From Paulinella micropora (Eukaryota > Cercozoa > Imbricatea > Euglyphida), in contig BJOX01000211.1 of the NCBI GenBank assembly GCA_009731375.1, positions 129,105-150,470 of the forward strand: DNA of 21,366 nucleotides, given 5' to 3'. Under the pieces are notes generated by a model that worked only from the letters and a program-made list of their open reading frames with translations, had not been told where the DNA came from and made no database searches. Every line of letters starts with the position of its first letter. Positions within the stretch are counted from its first letter, which is position 1. The translations under genes were made by a program, and so were the position numbers. Shown piece after piece: positions 9,996 to 18,567 of this stretch.

Positions 9996-10583
9996 TTTTT
10001 CTTTCTTTCTTTCTTCCTTCTTTCCTTCCTTCCTTCCTTCCCTTTTTCCTTCCCTATCTTTCTTTCTTCCTCTTTTTTCTTTCTTCCTTCCTTTCCTTCC
10101 TTCCTTCCTTCCTTCCTTCCTTCCTTCTTCCTTCCTTCCTTCCTTTCCTTCCTTCCTTTCCTTCATTCCTTTTCTTCCTTCCTTCCTTCCTTCCTTCCTT
10201 CCTTCCTTCCTTTCCTTCCTTCCCTTCTTACTTCCTTTCCTTCCTTTCTTCCTTTCCTCCTTCCTTCCTTCCTTCCTTCCTTCCTTTCTTCCTTCCTTCC
10301 TTCCTTTCCTCCTTCCTTCCTTCCTTTCCTCCTTCCTTCCTTCCTTTCCTCCTTCCTTCCTTCCTTCCTTCCTTCCTTTCTTCCTTCCTTCCTTCCTTTC
10401 CTCCTTCCTTCCTTCCTTTCCTCCTTCCTTCCTTCCTTTCCTCCTTCCTTCCTTCCTTCCTTCCTTCCTTCCTTCCTTCCTTTCCTTCCTTCCTTCCTTC
10501 CTTTCTTTCTTTCTTTCTTTCTTCCTTCCTTCCTTCCTTCCTTCCTTCCTTCCTTTCTTTCTTTCTTTCTTTCTTTCTTTTTT
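9889..10583. repeat. CTTT/CCTT homopyrimidine array
   Basis: Nearly 700 bases of (CTTT)n then (CCTT)n with only a few A interruptions (for example near 10055, 10165 and 10230). One strand is almost pure pyrimidine, which can form triplex DNA. The minus-strand Lys-Glu-Arg-Gly open frame (about 9873-10607) has no other composition and is not a gene. Confidence 0.9.
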
Positions 10584-10594
10584 CTGTCTGTCTA

Positions 10595-10838
10595 CTATCC
10601 TTTCCATGTAACCTTACCTACCAACTTAATGTCTGGAGAAAATTTTCAGCCACCTCACCTTTGGGCCAACCGTAAATACAGGGAATTTTGGGCTAAAGTT
10701 TTATTTGTGGACAACAAATGTACCGTAATTACCGGCTGGCCGAAATTTTTCACAACTTTGAATAACAAATGTACAGTTTTTACGAGATAATTTGTTCACT
10801 AGTCCTTACGTATCTTGTCTCTTCTCCTATTATCTTTT
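10595..10838. other. Non-repetitive intronic island
   Basis: About 240 bases of ordinary-complexity sequence in the intron between exons E and F. It contains two imperfect direct repeats (10711-10732 and 10762-10783, both with ACAAATGTAC followed by an AT-rich stretch ending in TAC) and a GTAATTAC palindrome. No frame looks protein-like. It may be a remnant of a small transposable element or original intron sequence. Its last 30 bases form a pyrimidine-rich tract ending in TTTTAG. Confidence 0.6.
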
Positions 10839-10840
10839 AG

Positions 10841-10890
10841 TTGTCGTATATTTATGTACAGAAAATGTGTGTTGGAACATGTTTTTGTAC
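10841..10890 (+). pseudogene. Possible diverged copy of exon F behind a normal acceptor
   Basis: The sequence after TTATCTTTTAG reads VVYLCTENVCWNM in one frame, weakly resembling VYFSDTGNHRVRV of exon F. It has the only conventional polypyrimidine tract seen in the window. It then dissolves into CATA repeats without a donor. It could be the oldest 5'-edge copy of exon F, or chance. Confidence 0.25.
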
Positions 10891-10934
10891 ATACATACAT
10901 ACATGCATACATACATACATACATACATACATAG

Positions 10935-10962
10935 GTTTATTTTAGTGACACGGCAATCACAT
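10935..10962 (+). pseudogene. Upstream copy of exon F (acceptor edge)
   Basis: After ATAG come 28 bases matching the start of exon F (GTTTATTTTAGTGACACG then GCAATCAC). One G is missing, which shifts the frame and brings TAA. It keeps the acceptor, loses the donor, and continues as CATA repeat. Confidence 0.75.
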
Positions 10963-11145
10963 AAATACATACATACATACATACATACATACATACATAA
11001 ATGCATACATGCATACATGCATGCATACATACAGACATACACACAGACAGGCAGACAGACAGACATACATACATACATACATACATACATACATACATAC
11101 ATACATACATACGTACGTACATACGTACATACATACATACAGACA

Positions 11146-11179
<34 letters not shown>

Positions 11180-11196
11180 CATACATACATGCATAC

Positions 11197-11228
11197 AGTA
11201 TTTCAGGTTTGAGTGATGCAATCGATAA
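11197..11228 (+). pseudogene. Upstream copy of exon F with internal deletion
   Basis: After ACAG come TATTTCAG and then GAGTGATGCAATCGAT, two segments of exon F (its start and middle) joined by loss of about 20 bases. The copy ends in CATA repeat without a donor. Confidence 0.65.
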
Positions 11229-11572
11229 ACATACATACATACTTACATACATATACATACACATACATACGCATACATGCACGTATATGCATGCATACAT
11301 GCGTACATACATACACGCATACACACACATACATATATACATACGTACATACATACATACATGCATGCATGCATACATGCATACATACATACTTACATAC
11401 ATATATACATACATACTACACACATACATACATACATACATACATACATACATACATGCATACATACATAAATTACATACATACATACCTACATACATAC
11501 ATACATACATACATACATACCTACATACCTACATACATACATACATACATAACATGCATGCATACGACGCAG

Positions 11573-11656
11573 GTCTACTTCAGTGACACTGGCAATCACC
11601 GCGTACGAGTGATGCAATCGAATGGCAATGTGTTCACACTGGCCGGGACAGGACAG
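11573..11656 (+). CDS. NHL-repeat gene, exon F
   Basis: The strongest coding island: 84 nt between GACGCAG and GTAACA, phase 0 to phase 0, 28 codons without stop. It reads VYFSDTGNHRVRVMQSNG then NVFTLAGTGQ. V-Y-F-S-D-T-G-N-H-R-V-R-V is a textbook NHL strand motif, and N-V-x-T-L-A-G-T-G is the following linker. It completes the blade begun by exons D and E, and the next exon (G) continues with PGSDNG. Upstream fragments (10935, 11197) repeat its first part, and six downstream fragments (11801 to 12803) repeat its last part with the donor. Such proteins form beta-propellers used for protein or RNA binding. The specific role is unknown. Confidence 0.9.
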
Positions 11657-12818
11657 GTAACAACATGTCTATCTACCTACCTACCTGCCTACGTATCTAT
11701 CTACCTACCTACCTACCTGCCTGCCTACCTGCCTACCTACCTACCTATATAACTACCTACCTACCTACCTACCTATATAACTATCTAACTCTCTATCTCG
11801 ACTTACGCAATCGAATGGGAATGTGTTCACACTGGCTGGGACAGGACAGGTAACATGTCTATCTACCTACCTACCTACCTACATATCTATCTACCTACCT
11901 ACCTACCTACCCACCTACCTGCCTACCTACCTTTCTACCTATCTAACTACCTACCTACCTACCTACCTACCTATCTAACTATCTAACTCTCTGTCTCGAC
12001 TTACGCGATCGAATGGGAACGTGCTCACACTGGCAGGGACAGGACAGGTGACATGTCTATCTACAGAACAGGTCACATGTCTATCTACCTACCTACCTAC
12101 CTACATATCTATCAACCTGCCTACCTACCTACCTACCTACCTACCTACCTACCTAGCTACCTACCTACCCACCTACCTACCTACCTACCTACCTACCTAT
12201 CTACCTACCTACCTACCTACCTACCTACCTACCTATCTAACTATCTAACTCTCTATCTTGACTTACGCAATCGAATGGGAATGTGTTCACACTGGCTGGG
12301 ACAGGAGTAACATGTCTATCTATCTACCTACCTACCTACATATCTATCTACCTACCTACCTACCTACCCACCTACCTGCCTACCTACCTACCTACCTACC
12401 TACCCACCTACCTACCTACCTACCTACCTACCTACCTGCCTATCTACCTATCTAACTCTCTATCTTGACTTACGCAATTGAATGGGAACGTGTTCACTCT
12501 GGCAGGGACAGGACAGGTAACATGTCTGTCTACCTACCTACCTACCTACATATCTATCTACCTACCTACCTACCTGCCTACCTACCTACCTACCTATCTA
12601 CCTACCTACCTACCTACCTACCTATCTACCTGTCTAACTCTCTATCTTGACTTACGCAATCGAATGGGAACGTGTTCACACTGGCTGGGACAGGTGACAT
12701 GTCTATCTACCTACCTGCCTACCTACCTACCTACCTGCCTACCTACCTACCTACCTACCTACCTACCTACCTACCTATCTACGTATCTAACTCTCTATCT
12801 CGACTTACGCAATCGAAT
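11657..12818 (+). repeat. Minisatellite of exon F ends, donors and CTAC repeats
   Basis: Units of about 150-260 bases each contain the end of exon F, its donor GTAACATGTCTATCT, a (CTAC)n tract, and a CTATCTAACTCTCTATCT(C/T)G spacer. Exon-end copies lie at 11801-11849, 11999-12047, 12261-12306, 12468-12516, 12650-12693 and a truncated one at 12803-12818. All but the last keep a GT donor border, though two have lost several bases before it. None has an acceptor: the 5' side joins the repeat at ACTTACGCAATCGAATGGGA, which derives from GAGTGATGCAATCGAATGG in the exon. Alternative donor use would add repeat sequence rather than exon. Confidence 0.85.
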
Positions 12819-12823
12819 TATTA

Positions 12824-12878
<55 letters not shown>

Positions 12879-12929
12879 CATTATTATTATTATATTGTTG
12901 TTGTTGTTGTTATTATTGTGATTGTTATT
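12819..12929. repeat. TTA/TTG trinucleotide array
   Basis: (TTA)n begins within the truncated last copy of the exon F end (AATCGAAT followed by TATTATTG) and runs with a short TTG segment to ATTGTTATTAG, the acceptor of exon G. This T-rich array may serve as the pyrimidine-rich tract of that acceptor. Confidence 0.85.
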
Positions 12930-12931
12930 AG

Positions 12932-13000
12932 CCGGGCTCAGACAACGGCGCCGGGTCCAAAGCCAGCTTCAGTAATCTCCGAGGCTTAGTTGTAGACAAG
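12932..13000 (+). CDS. NHL-repeat gene, exon G
   Basis: Acceptor TTATTAG and donor GTATCA bound 69 nt, phase 0 to 0, 23 codons: PGSDNGAGSKASFSNLRG then LVVDK. G-x-D-N-G-A-G-S-K-A-S-F-S-N-L-R-G-L-V-V-D-K is the NHL linker and blade start (A-x-F-x-x-P-x-G-x-x-x-D). With EGRVYLADN of exon H it makes one full blade. A second copy downstream (13066) carries an in-frame TGA, so this first copy is the functional candidate. Confidence 0.88.
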
Positions 13001-13002
13001 GT

Positions 13003-13065
13003 ATCAATACAGTATAGGCATAGGTTTAGGTATAGTTATAGGTATAGGTATAGGTATAGGTATAG
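13003..13065. repeat. TAGGTA short repeats
   Basis: (ATAGGT)n separates exon G from its downstream copy. The repeat resembles the GTATCAATACAGTATAGG start of the intron and may have grown from the donor region. Confidence 0.75.
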
Positions 13066-13122
13066 CATCAGACCGGGTCCAGACCCAGCTGCAGTAATCT
13101 ATGAGGCTTGGTTGTAGACAAG
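13066..13122 (+). pseudogene. Downstream copy of exon G (stop codon, donor kept)
   Basis: The copy matches exon G from GGGTCC to GTAGACAAG and keeps the donor (GTATGTAG), but the first part and the acceptor are lost. In the exon frame CTC CGA has become CTA TGA, a stop. It fits the rule that downstream copies keep the donor edge. Confidence 0.8.
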
Positions 13123-13137
13123 GTATGTAGATATAGA

Positions 13138-13288
13138 TCTAGTAGCAGTAGTAGTAGTAGTAGTAGGAGTAGTAATAGTAGTAGTAGTAGAAGTAGTAGT
13201 AGTAGTAGTACTAGTACTAGTAGTACTAGTAGTAGTACTAGTAGTAGTACTAGTTGTAGTAGTAGTAGTAGTAGTAGTAGTACTAGTT

Positions 13289-13334
<46 letters not shown>

Positions 13335-13351
13335 TAGTAGTAGTAGTTGCT
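13138..13351. repeat. AGT trinucleotide array with ACTAGT palindromes
   Basis: (AGT)n with scattered ACT units gives many ACTAGT and AGTACT palindromes. Open frames of Ser or Leu runs are artefacts. It lies in the intron between G and H. Confidence 0.88.
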
Positions 13352-13384
13352 TTCTGTACATGCTTTTGTCAAACCTGTCCGTAG

Positions 13385-13439
13385 GAAGGACGTGTATACT
13401 TAGCTGATAATGATAAGATTCGTTCTATCTCACCAAAAG
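13385..13439 (+). CDS. NHL-repeat gene, exon H
   Basis: Acceptor GTCCGTAG and donor AAAAG/GTATTT bound 55 nt: 18 codons EGRVYLADNDKIRSISPK plus one base G. This is the central strand of an NHL blade (E-G-x-V-Y-L-A-D-N-x-x-I-R-x-I-S-P-x-G). It enters in phase 0 from exon G (VVDK) and leaves one base that joins GA of exon I to give Gly. The upstream sequence CTTTTGTCAAACCTGTCCGTAG is not simple repeat. Only one copy is present. Confidence 0.88.
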
Positions 13440-13481
13440 GTATTTGCATTATATCTATCGATCAAGGTTGTAACTACACCT

Positions 13482-13482
<1 letters not shown>

Positions 13483-13520
<38 letters not shown>
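13483..13520. repeat. CA dinucleotide array
   Basis: A short clean (CA)n tract in the intron after exon H. Confidence 0.9.
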
Positions 13521-13524
<4 letters not shown>

Positions 13525-13541
13525 TTTCCACATACAAATAC

Positions 13542-13671
13542 TTATCGGTCACATCCACAAAATGTGGCCAGGCTACCGATAAAAACTAAATATGCGGGGC
13601 GCCAAATTTGACCTTTTTTGCGGGCGAGCCGCCGGGCCGGCCCGGCTCGCCCGCAAAACACGTCAAATTTG
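13542..13671. repeat. Nested hairpins with a GC-rich core
   Basis: Two hairpin modules are adjacent. The first pairs TTATCGGT (13542-13549) with ACCGATAA (13575-13582) around the smaller palindrome CCACAAAATGTGG. The second pairs CAAATTTGAC (13603-13612) with GTCAAATTTG (13662-13671), and inside it TTGCGGGCGAGCCG (13618-13631) with CGGCTCGCCCGCAA (13643-13656), around a GGGCCGGCCC centre. Both arm pairs of the second share the centre near 13637. The base composition differs sharply from the surroundings. This could be a foldback or miniature inverted-repeat element. No target-site duplication was identified. Confidence 0.7.
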
Positions 13672-13744
13672 TGGCTAGCCGTATAATATGCTAATACACG
13701 CTCTGCATGGAGCCCCCCCACCTAACCATGCTTGTGACTACCTC

Positions 13745-14064
<320 letters not shown>

Positions 14065-14250
14065 CATACACACACATACATACATATACCGACAAACATA
14101 TTACCCTTAAACACGTAAACATGCTGCACCGGGATTATATTTACCCTTGCATACCACATCAATAATAAACAACAATCTAATCCCGCTGCAGCATGTTTAC
14201 GTGTGTAAGGGTAATATGTTTTTCTGTATATGTATGTATGTGTGTGTATG
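14065..14250. repeat. Foldback with 73-bp arms
   Basis: Left arm 14065-14137 and right arm 14178-14250 are reverse complements with about 69 of 73 positions matching, separated by a 40-base AT-rich spacer. The arms include non-microsatellite sequence (AACATATTACCC, ACACGTAAACATGCTGCA, GGGATTA), so the pairing is not a mere result of CATA/TATG complementarity. Confidence 0.85.
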
Positions 14251-14377
14251 ATTGTAGAAGTACTTACTGTATGTATGTATGTGTGTGTATGCACGTAGAA
14301 GTATTTACAGTATGTATGTATGCGTGTGTATGCACGTAGAAGTAGTTACAGTATGTGTGTATGTGTGTGTGTGTGTA

Positions 14378-14409
<32 letters not shown>

Positions 14410-14412
14410 GGG
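14251..14412. repeat. Right flank of the palindromic field
   Basis: Units of GTAGAAGTA then TTACAGTATGTATGTATGTG-type segments, reverse complements of the left flank units, pass into (GT)n and GGTGGG. Confidence 0.75.
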
Positions 14413-14420
14413 GTGGATGT

Positions 14421-14466
14421 GGTAGTTGCAACATTGTTAGATAGGGCTGCAGCGTATTTGTACATG
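14421..14466 (+). pseudogene. Diverged upstream copy of exon I
   Basis: GTAGTTGCAACATTGTTAGAT then AGGGCTGCAGCGTATTTG aligns over nearly the full length of exon I and reads VVATLLDRAAAYL against [15 protein letters not shown]. It has no clear acceptor because it is preceded by GGGTGGATGTGGTA. A still weaker resemblance may exist at 14173-14205. Confidence 0.6.
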
Positions 14467-14472
14467 TGCGTG

Positions 14473-14603
14473 TGTGTGTACGTGTATAAATTATGTATGT
14501 ATGTATGTATGTATGTATGTATGTACACACATACATAGATATACATATATATGTTAATAATGTGGTAACGACCCCCCCCCCCNNNNNNNNNNCCCCCCCC
14601 CCT

Positions 14604-14649
<46 letters not shown>

Positions 14650-15180
14650 CATATACGTACGTACATTCAATACATTCAATACATTCAATACATACATACA
14701 TACATACATACATACATGCATACATGCAGTACATACATACATACATACATACATGCATACTATTCAATACTTTCAAGACTTTCAATACATTCAATACATT
14801 CAATACATACATGCATACATACATACATACATACATACAATGCAATACAATCAATACATTCAATACATTCAATACATACAATACATGCAATACATACATA
14901 CATACATACATACATACATACTATTCAATACATTCAATAGTTTCAATACATACATACATACATACATACATACATACATACTATTCAATACATTCAATAC
15001 ATTCACTACATTCAATACATTCAATACATTCAATACATGCATACATACATACATACATACATACTACATACTACATACATACATACATACAATGTGTGTG
15101 TATATGTATGTATTTATGTATGTATGTATGTATGTATGTGTATGCATGTATGTATGTATGTATGTACGTACGTACATATG
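14473..15180. repeat. TATG/CATA arrays and ATTCAATAC repeats with a 10-N gap
   Basis: TATG repeat, poly-C on both sides of a 10-N gap (14583-14592), a CA tract, then CATA blocks alternating with (ATTCAATAC)n blocks (14664-15040), ending with TATG again. The strand orientation of the tetranucleotide changes several times. No exon-like island is seen. Confidence 0.85.
14583..14592. other. Assembly gap, 10 N
   Basis: Ten N between two poly-C runs. Confidence 0.99.
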
Positions 15181-15198
15181 TTGTATGCGTGTATTCAG

Positions 15199-15220
15199 GA
15201 GCTGTAACAACCTTGTTAGA
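15199..15220 (+). pseudogene. Upstream copy of exon I (acceptor edge)
   Basis: GTATTCAG precedes GAGCTGTAACAACCTTGTTAGA, the first 22 bases of exon I with one substitution. It then runs into TATG repeat. The acceptor edge is kept and the end of the exon is lost. Confidence 0.8.
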
Positions 15221-15284
15221 TGTATGTATGTATGTATGTATGTATGTATGTATGTATGTACGTATGTTGTATGCGTGTATTTAG

Positions 15285-15334
15285 GAGTTGTAACAACCTT
15301 GTTAGATGGGGCGGCAGAGAAGGCATTTTTTCAG
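15285..15334 (+). CDS. NHL-repeat gene, exon I
   Basis: Acceptor GTATTTAG and donor CAG/GTGAGA bound 50 nt. GA completes the Gly codon from exon H, then 16 codons read [16 protein letters not shown] and exit in phase 0. G-V-V-T-T-L-x-D-G-A-A-x-x-A-F-F is the NHL inter-blade linker following SISPK of exon H, and the next exon (J) starts the next blade with [14 protein letters not shown]. Of five copies of this exon in the window only this one has both splice borders and the full frame. Confidence 0.85.
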
Positions 15335-15336
15335 GT

Positions 15337-15422
15337 GAGAGAATAGATAGGTAGATAGATGAGATGTCGCAAAGGAATGTAGTCCTTGCAAATGAACGCA
15401 GTTTCACATCAAACAGTAATTT

Positions 15423-15517
<95 letters not shown>

Positions 15518-15532
15518 AGAATAGATAGATGT
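15337..15532. repeat. TAGA array with a short unique segment
   Basis: After the donor, about 65 bases of non-repetitive sequence (15361-15425) precede (TAGA)n. I see no exon in the unique segment. Confidence 0.8.
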
Positions 15533-15569
15533 CCTATTAGATGGGGCGGCAGAGAGGGCATTTTTTCAG
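15533..15569 (+). pseudogene. Downstream copy of exon I (donor edge)
   Basis: CCTATTAGATGGGGCGGCAG then AGAGGGCATTTTTTCAG and GTGTGG repeats the last three quarters of exon I and its donor. The 5' part and acceptor are replaced by TAGA repeat. Confidence 0.8.
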
Positions 15570-15577
15570 GTGTGGGA

Positions 15578-15643
<66 letters not shown>

Positions 15644-15670
15644 GGAAGGATAGATAGATAGATTATTCAC

Positions 15671-15720
15671 GAGTTGTAACAACCTTGTTAGATGGGGCGG
15701 CAGAGAAGGCATTTTTCCAG
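15671..15720 (+). pseudogene. Downstream full-length copy of exon I without acceptor
   Basis: All 50 bases match exon I apart from one synonymous change near the end, and the donor GTGAGA is kept. The acceptor dinucleotide reads AC (TTATTCAC) instead of AG, so it should not be recognised as an exon start. Confidence 0.8.
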
Positions 15721-15728
15721 GTGAGAGA

Positions 15729-15814
<86 letters not shown>

Positions 15815-15889
15815 GGATAGATAGATAGATAGATAGATGGATGGATGGATGGATGGATAGGTAGGTAGGTAGGTAGGTAGGTAGGTAGG

Positions 15890-15958
<69 letters not shown>

Positions 15959-15983
15959 CGATAGATAGATCGATAGATAGATG

Positions 15984-16037
<54 letters not shown>

Positions 16038-16055
16038 NNNNNNNNNNTAGGTAGG

Positions 16056-16117
<62 letters not shown>

Positions 16118-16148
16118 TAATTTTAGGTATGTAGGTAGGTAGGTAGAT

Positions 16149-16220
<72 letters not shown>

Positions 16221-16245
16221 GTAGATAGGTAGATAGGTAGATAGG

Positions 16246-16328
<83 letters not shown>

Positions 16329-16343
16329 GTAGAAAGGTAGATA
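15721..16343. repeat. TAGA/TAGG array with 10-N gap
   Basis: (TAGA)n with TAGG, TGGA and TCGA variants. The 10-N gap lies at 16038-16047. This array and the TCTA array after 16374 are reverse complements, so the region around the exon J fragment at 16344 can fold back on itself. Confidence 0.9.
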
Positions 16344-16371
16344 GGAAGGGACGCGGAAAGGACTCTTTTTC

Positions 16372-16373
<2 letters not shown>
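16344..16373 (+). pseudogene. Degenerate exon J copy at an array strand switch
   Basis: AAGGGACGCGGAAAGGACTC then TTTTTCTCTA matches the middle of exon J (AAGGGACGCGCAAGGGACTC then TCTATTTCTCT) with a few changes. The array upstream is TAGA and downstream is TCTA, so the exon scrap sits where the repeat changes strand. Confidence 0.65.
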
Positions 16374-16432
<59 letters not shown>

Positions 16433-16435
16433 TTG

Positions 16436-16485
<50 letters not shown>

Positions 16486-16494
16486 GATCGATCG

Positions 16495-16525
<31 letters not shown>

Positions 16526-16588
16526 GATCTATCTATCTATCTATCTATCTATCGATCTATCGATCTATTGACATCTATCTATCGATCC

Positions 16589-16634
<46 letters not shown>

Positions 16635-16671
16635 TTATCTATCTATCTAATCTATCTATCGACGCACATGG

Positions 16672-16745
<74 letters not shown>

Positions 16746-16750
16746 CTATC

Positions 16751-16797
<47 letters not shown>

Positions 16798-16936
16798 GTC
16801 TATCTCTATCTATCTATCTATCCATCCATCCATCTATCTATTTATCTTTCTATCCATCAATCCATCAATCCATCAATCTATCAATCTATCAATCTATCAA
16901 TCTATCAATCCATTCATCCATCCATCCATCCATCCA

Positions 16937-17028
<92 letters not shown>

Positions 17029-17039
17029 CATTGATGAAG

Positions 17040-17072
17040 GACGTGGCGCGGGACGCAAAAGGCACACTCTAT

Positions 17073-17078
<6 letters not shown>
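17040..17078 (+). pseudogene. Upstream copy of exon J (acceptor edge)
   Basis: TTGATGAAG precedes GACGTGGCGCGGGACGCAAA then AGGCACACTCTATTTATCT, reading [13 protein letters not shown]. After the Leu-Ser codons the sequence becomes TCTA repeat. The donor edge is missing. Confidence 0.8.
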
Positions 17079-17145
<67 letters not shown>

Positions 17146-17178
17146 CTTTCCATCCATCCATCCATCCATCCATCCGTA

Positions 17179-17236
<58 letters not shown>

Positions 17237-17245
17237 CCTATCTAC

Positions 17246-17337
<92 letters not shown>

Positions 17338-17347
17338 ATTGATGTAG

Positions 17348-17382
17348 GACGTGGCGCGGGACGCACAAGGCACACTCTATCT
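17348..17382 (+). pseudogene. Upstream copy of exon J (acceptor edge)
   Basis: TTGATGTAG precedes GACGTGGCGCGGGACGCACA then AGGCACACTCTAT, reading [11 protein letters not shown], then TCTA repeat. It differs from the 17040 copy at one codon. Confidence 0.8.
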
Positions 17383-17393
17383 ATCTATCTATA

Positions 17394-17447
<54 letters not shown>

Positions 17448-17593
17448 ACTATCTATCTATCTATCTATCTATCTTTCTATCTATCCATCCATCCATCCAT
17501 CCGTATATCTATCTATCTATCTATCTATCTAACTATCTATCTATCTATCTATCTATCTATCCTTCTATCTATCCATCCATCCATCCATCCGTA

Positions 17594-17633
<40 letters not shown>

Positions 17634-17726
17634 ACTTGGATATGCAGAGCTGATAAACCAAACATATCTATCTATCATTTTTTCTATCCATCCATCCATC
17701 CATCCATCCATCGATCCATCCATCCA

Positions 17727-17778
<52 letters not shown>

Positions 17779-17800
17779 TTTTATATGTTTTTTTATGTAG

Positions 17801-17834
17801 GACGTGGCAAGGGACGCACAAGGGACTCTCTATT
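17801..17834 (+). pseudogene. Upstream copy of exon J (acceptor edge)
   Basis: TTTTATGTAG precedes GACGTGGCAAGGGACGCACA then AGGGACTCTCTATT, almost identical to the intact exon at 17881, and then runs into (AT)n. Confidence 0.8.
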
Positions 17835-17841
17835 ATATATA

Positions 17842-17880
<39 letters not shown>

Positions 17881-17881
<1 letters not shown>

Positions 17882-17946
17882 ACGTGGCAAGGGACGCGCA
17901 AGGGACTCTCTATTTCTCTGATATGCGTAGCCACCGCATTTTCAAA
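17881..17946 (+). CDS. NHL-repeat gene, exon J
   Basis: The acceptor is ATATAG. The exon reads [18 protein letters not shown] then RIFK in phase 0, with a donor GTAACC at 17947. An alternative donor GTTCAT at 17961 would extend it by VTKR and leave two bases. G-T-L-Y-F-S-D-M-R-S-H-R-I-F-K is a full NHL strand motif and follows AFFQ of exon I in phase. It is the last and only complete member of a ladder of copies (16344, 17040, 17348, 17801). The donor choice is uncertain. Confidence 0.82.
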
Positions 17947-17961
17947 GTAACCAAACGAAGG

Positions 17962-18031
17962 TTCATTTGTTTATTTTTGTTTGTTTGTTTGTTTGTTTTA
18001 TTTTATTATTTTTTCTTCTGTTTTTTGATAT

Positions 18032-18078
<47 letters not shown>

Positions 18079-18115
18079 TTTGTTTGTTTATTTGTTTGTT
18101 TGTTTGTTTGTTTGT

Positions 18116-18146
<31 letters not shown>

Positions 18147-18175
18147 TTTTTTTATTTTTTTATTTATTTATTTAT

Positions 18176-18208
<33 letters not shown>

Positions 18209-18244
18209 AGATTGATTGATTGACTGACTGACTGACTGACTGAC

Positions 18245-18281
<37 letters not shown>

Positions 18282-18285
18282 TATG
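17962..18285. repeat. TTTG/TTTA and GATT arrays
   Basis: (TTTG)n and (TTTA)n begin directly at GTTCATTTG after exon J, then (GATT)n with a (GACT)n segment. No gene. Confidence 0.9.
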
Positions 18286-18289
18286 TATT

Positions 18290-18411
18290 TACTTTCTCAT
18301 CATCATCCTCGCCATCATCAAAAATATCGTCAATAGCATCACCATCATCATCATCATCAACAACAACAACAATGTCCTCATCATCCTCATCATCATCATC
18401 ATCCTCATCAT

Positions 18412-18443
<32 letters not shown>

Positions 18444-18533
18444 CCCATCATCATCAACAACATCATCAACAACAACGGCATCATCATCACCATCAACATC
18501 ATCAACATTATCAACATCATCAACATCATCATC

Positions 18534-18567
<34 letters not shown>

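Larger units (their letters stand above)
10887..11572. repeat. CATA array with two exon F fragments
   Basis: (CATA)n with CAGA, CGTA and TATA variants precedes exon F. It holds the exon fragments at 10935 and 11197, each preceded by an AG acceptor. The array ends at CATACGACGCAG, the acceptor of exon F. Tyr-Ile-His-Thr and Met-Tyr-Val-Cys open frames are artefacts. Confidence 0.85.
16374..17800. repeat. TCTA array units with exon J starts
   Basis: (TCTA)n with CCAT, CGAT and AATC blocks, an (AT)n/(GT)n segment at 16939-17027, and repeated modules: TCTA tract, CCAT block, AT tract, then the GACGTGGC start of exon J. Exon J starts lie at 17040, 17348 and 17801. The scrap at 17634-17664 (GATATGCAGAGCTGATAAACC) resembles the later part of exon J with deletions. 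Confidence 0.85.

Noticed and set aside
9873-10607. Lys-Glu-Arg-Gly rich minus-strand frame of 244 codons
   Set aside because: It is the complement of CTTT/CCTT repeats with no other sequence and no protein family pattern.
13068-13361. Poly-Leu and poly-Ser frames in the AGT array
   Set aside because: They are repeat translations on both strands.
14100-14220. Telomere-like TTACCC/GGGTAA motifs
   Set aside because: They occur once per arm within the foldback and are not in tandem arrays.
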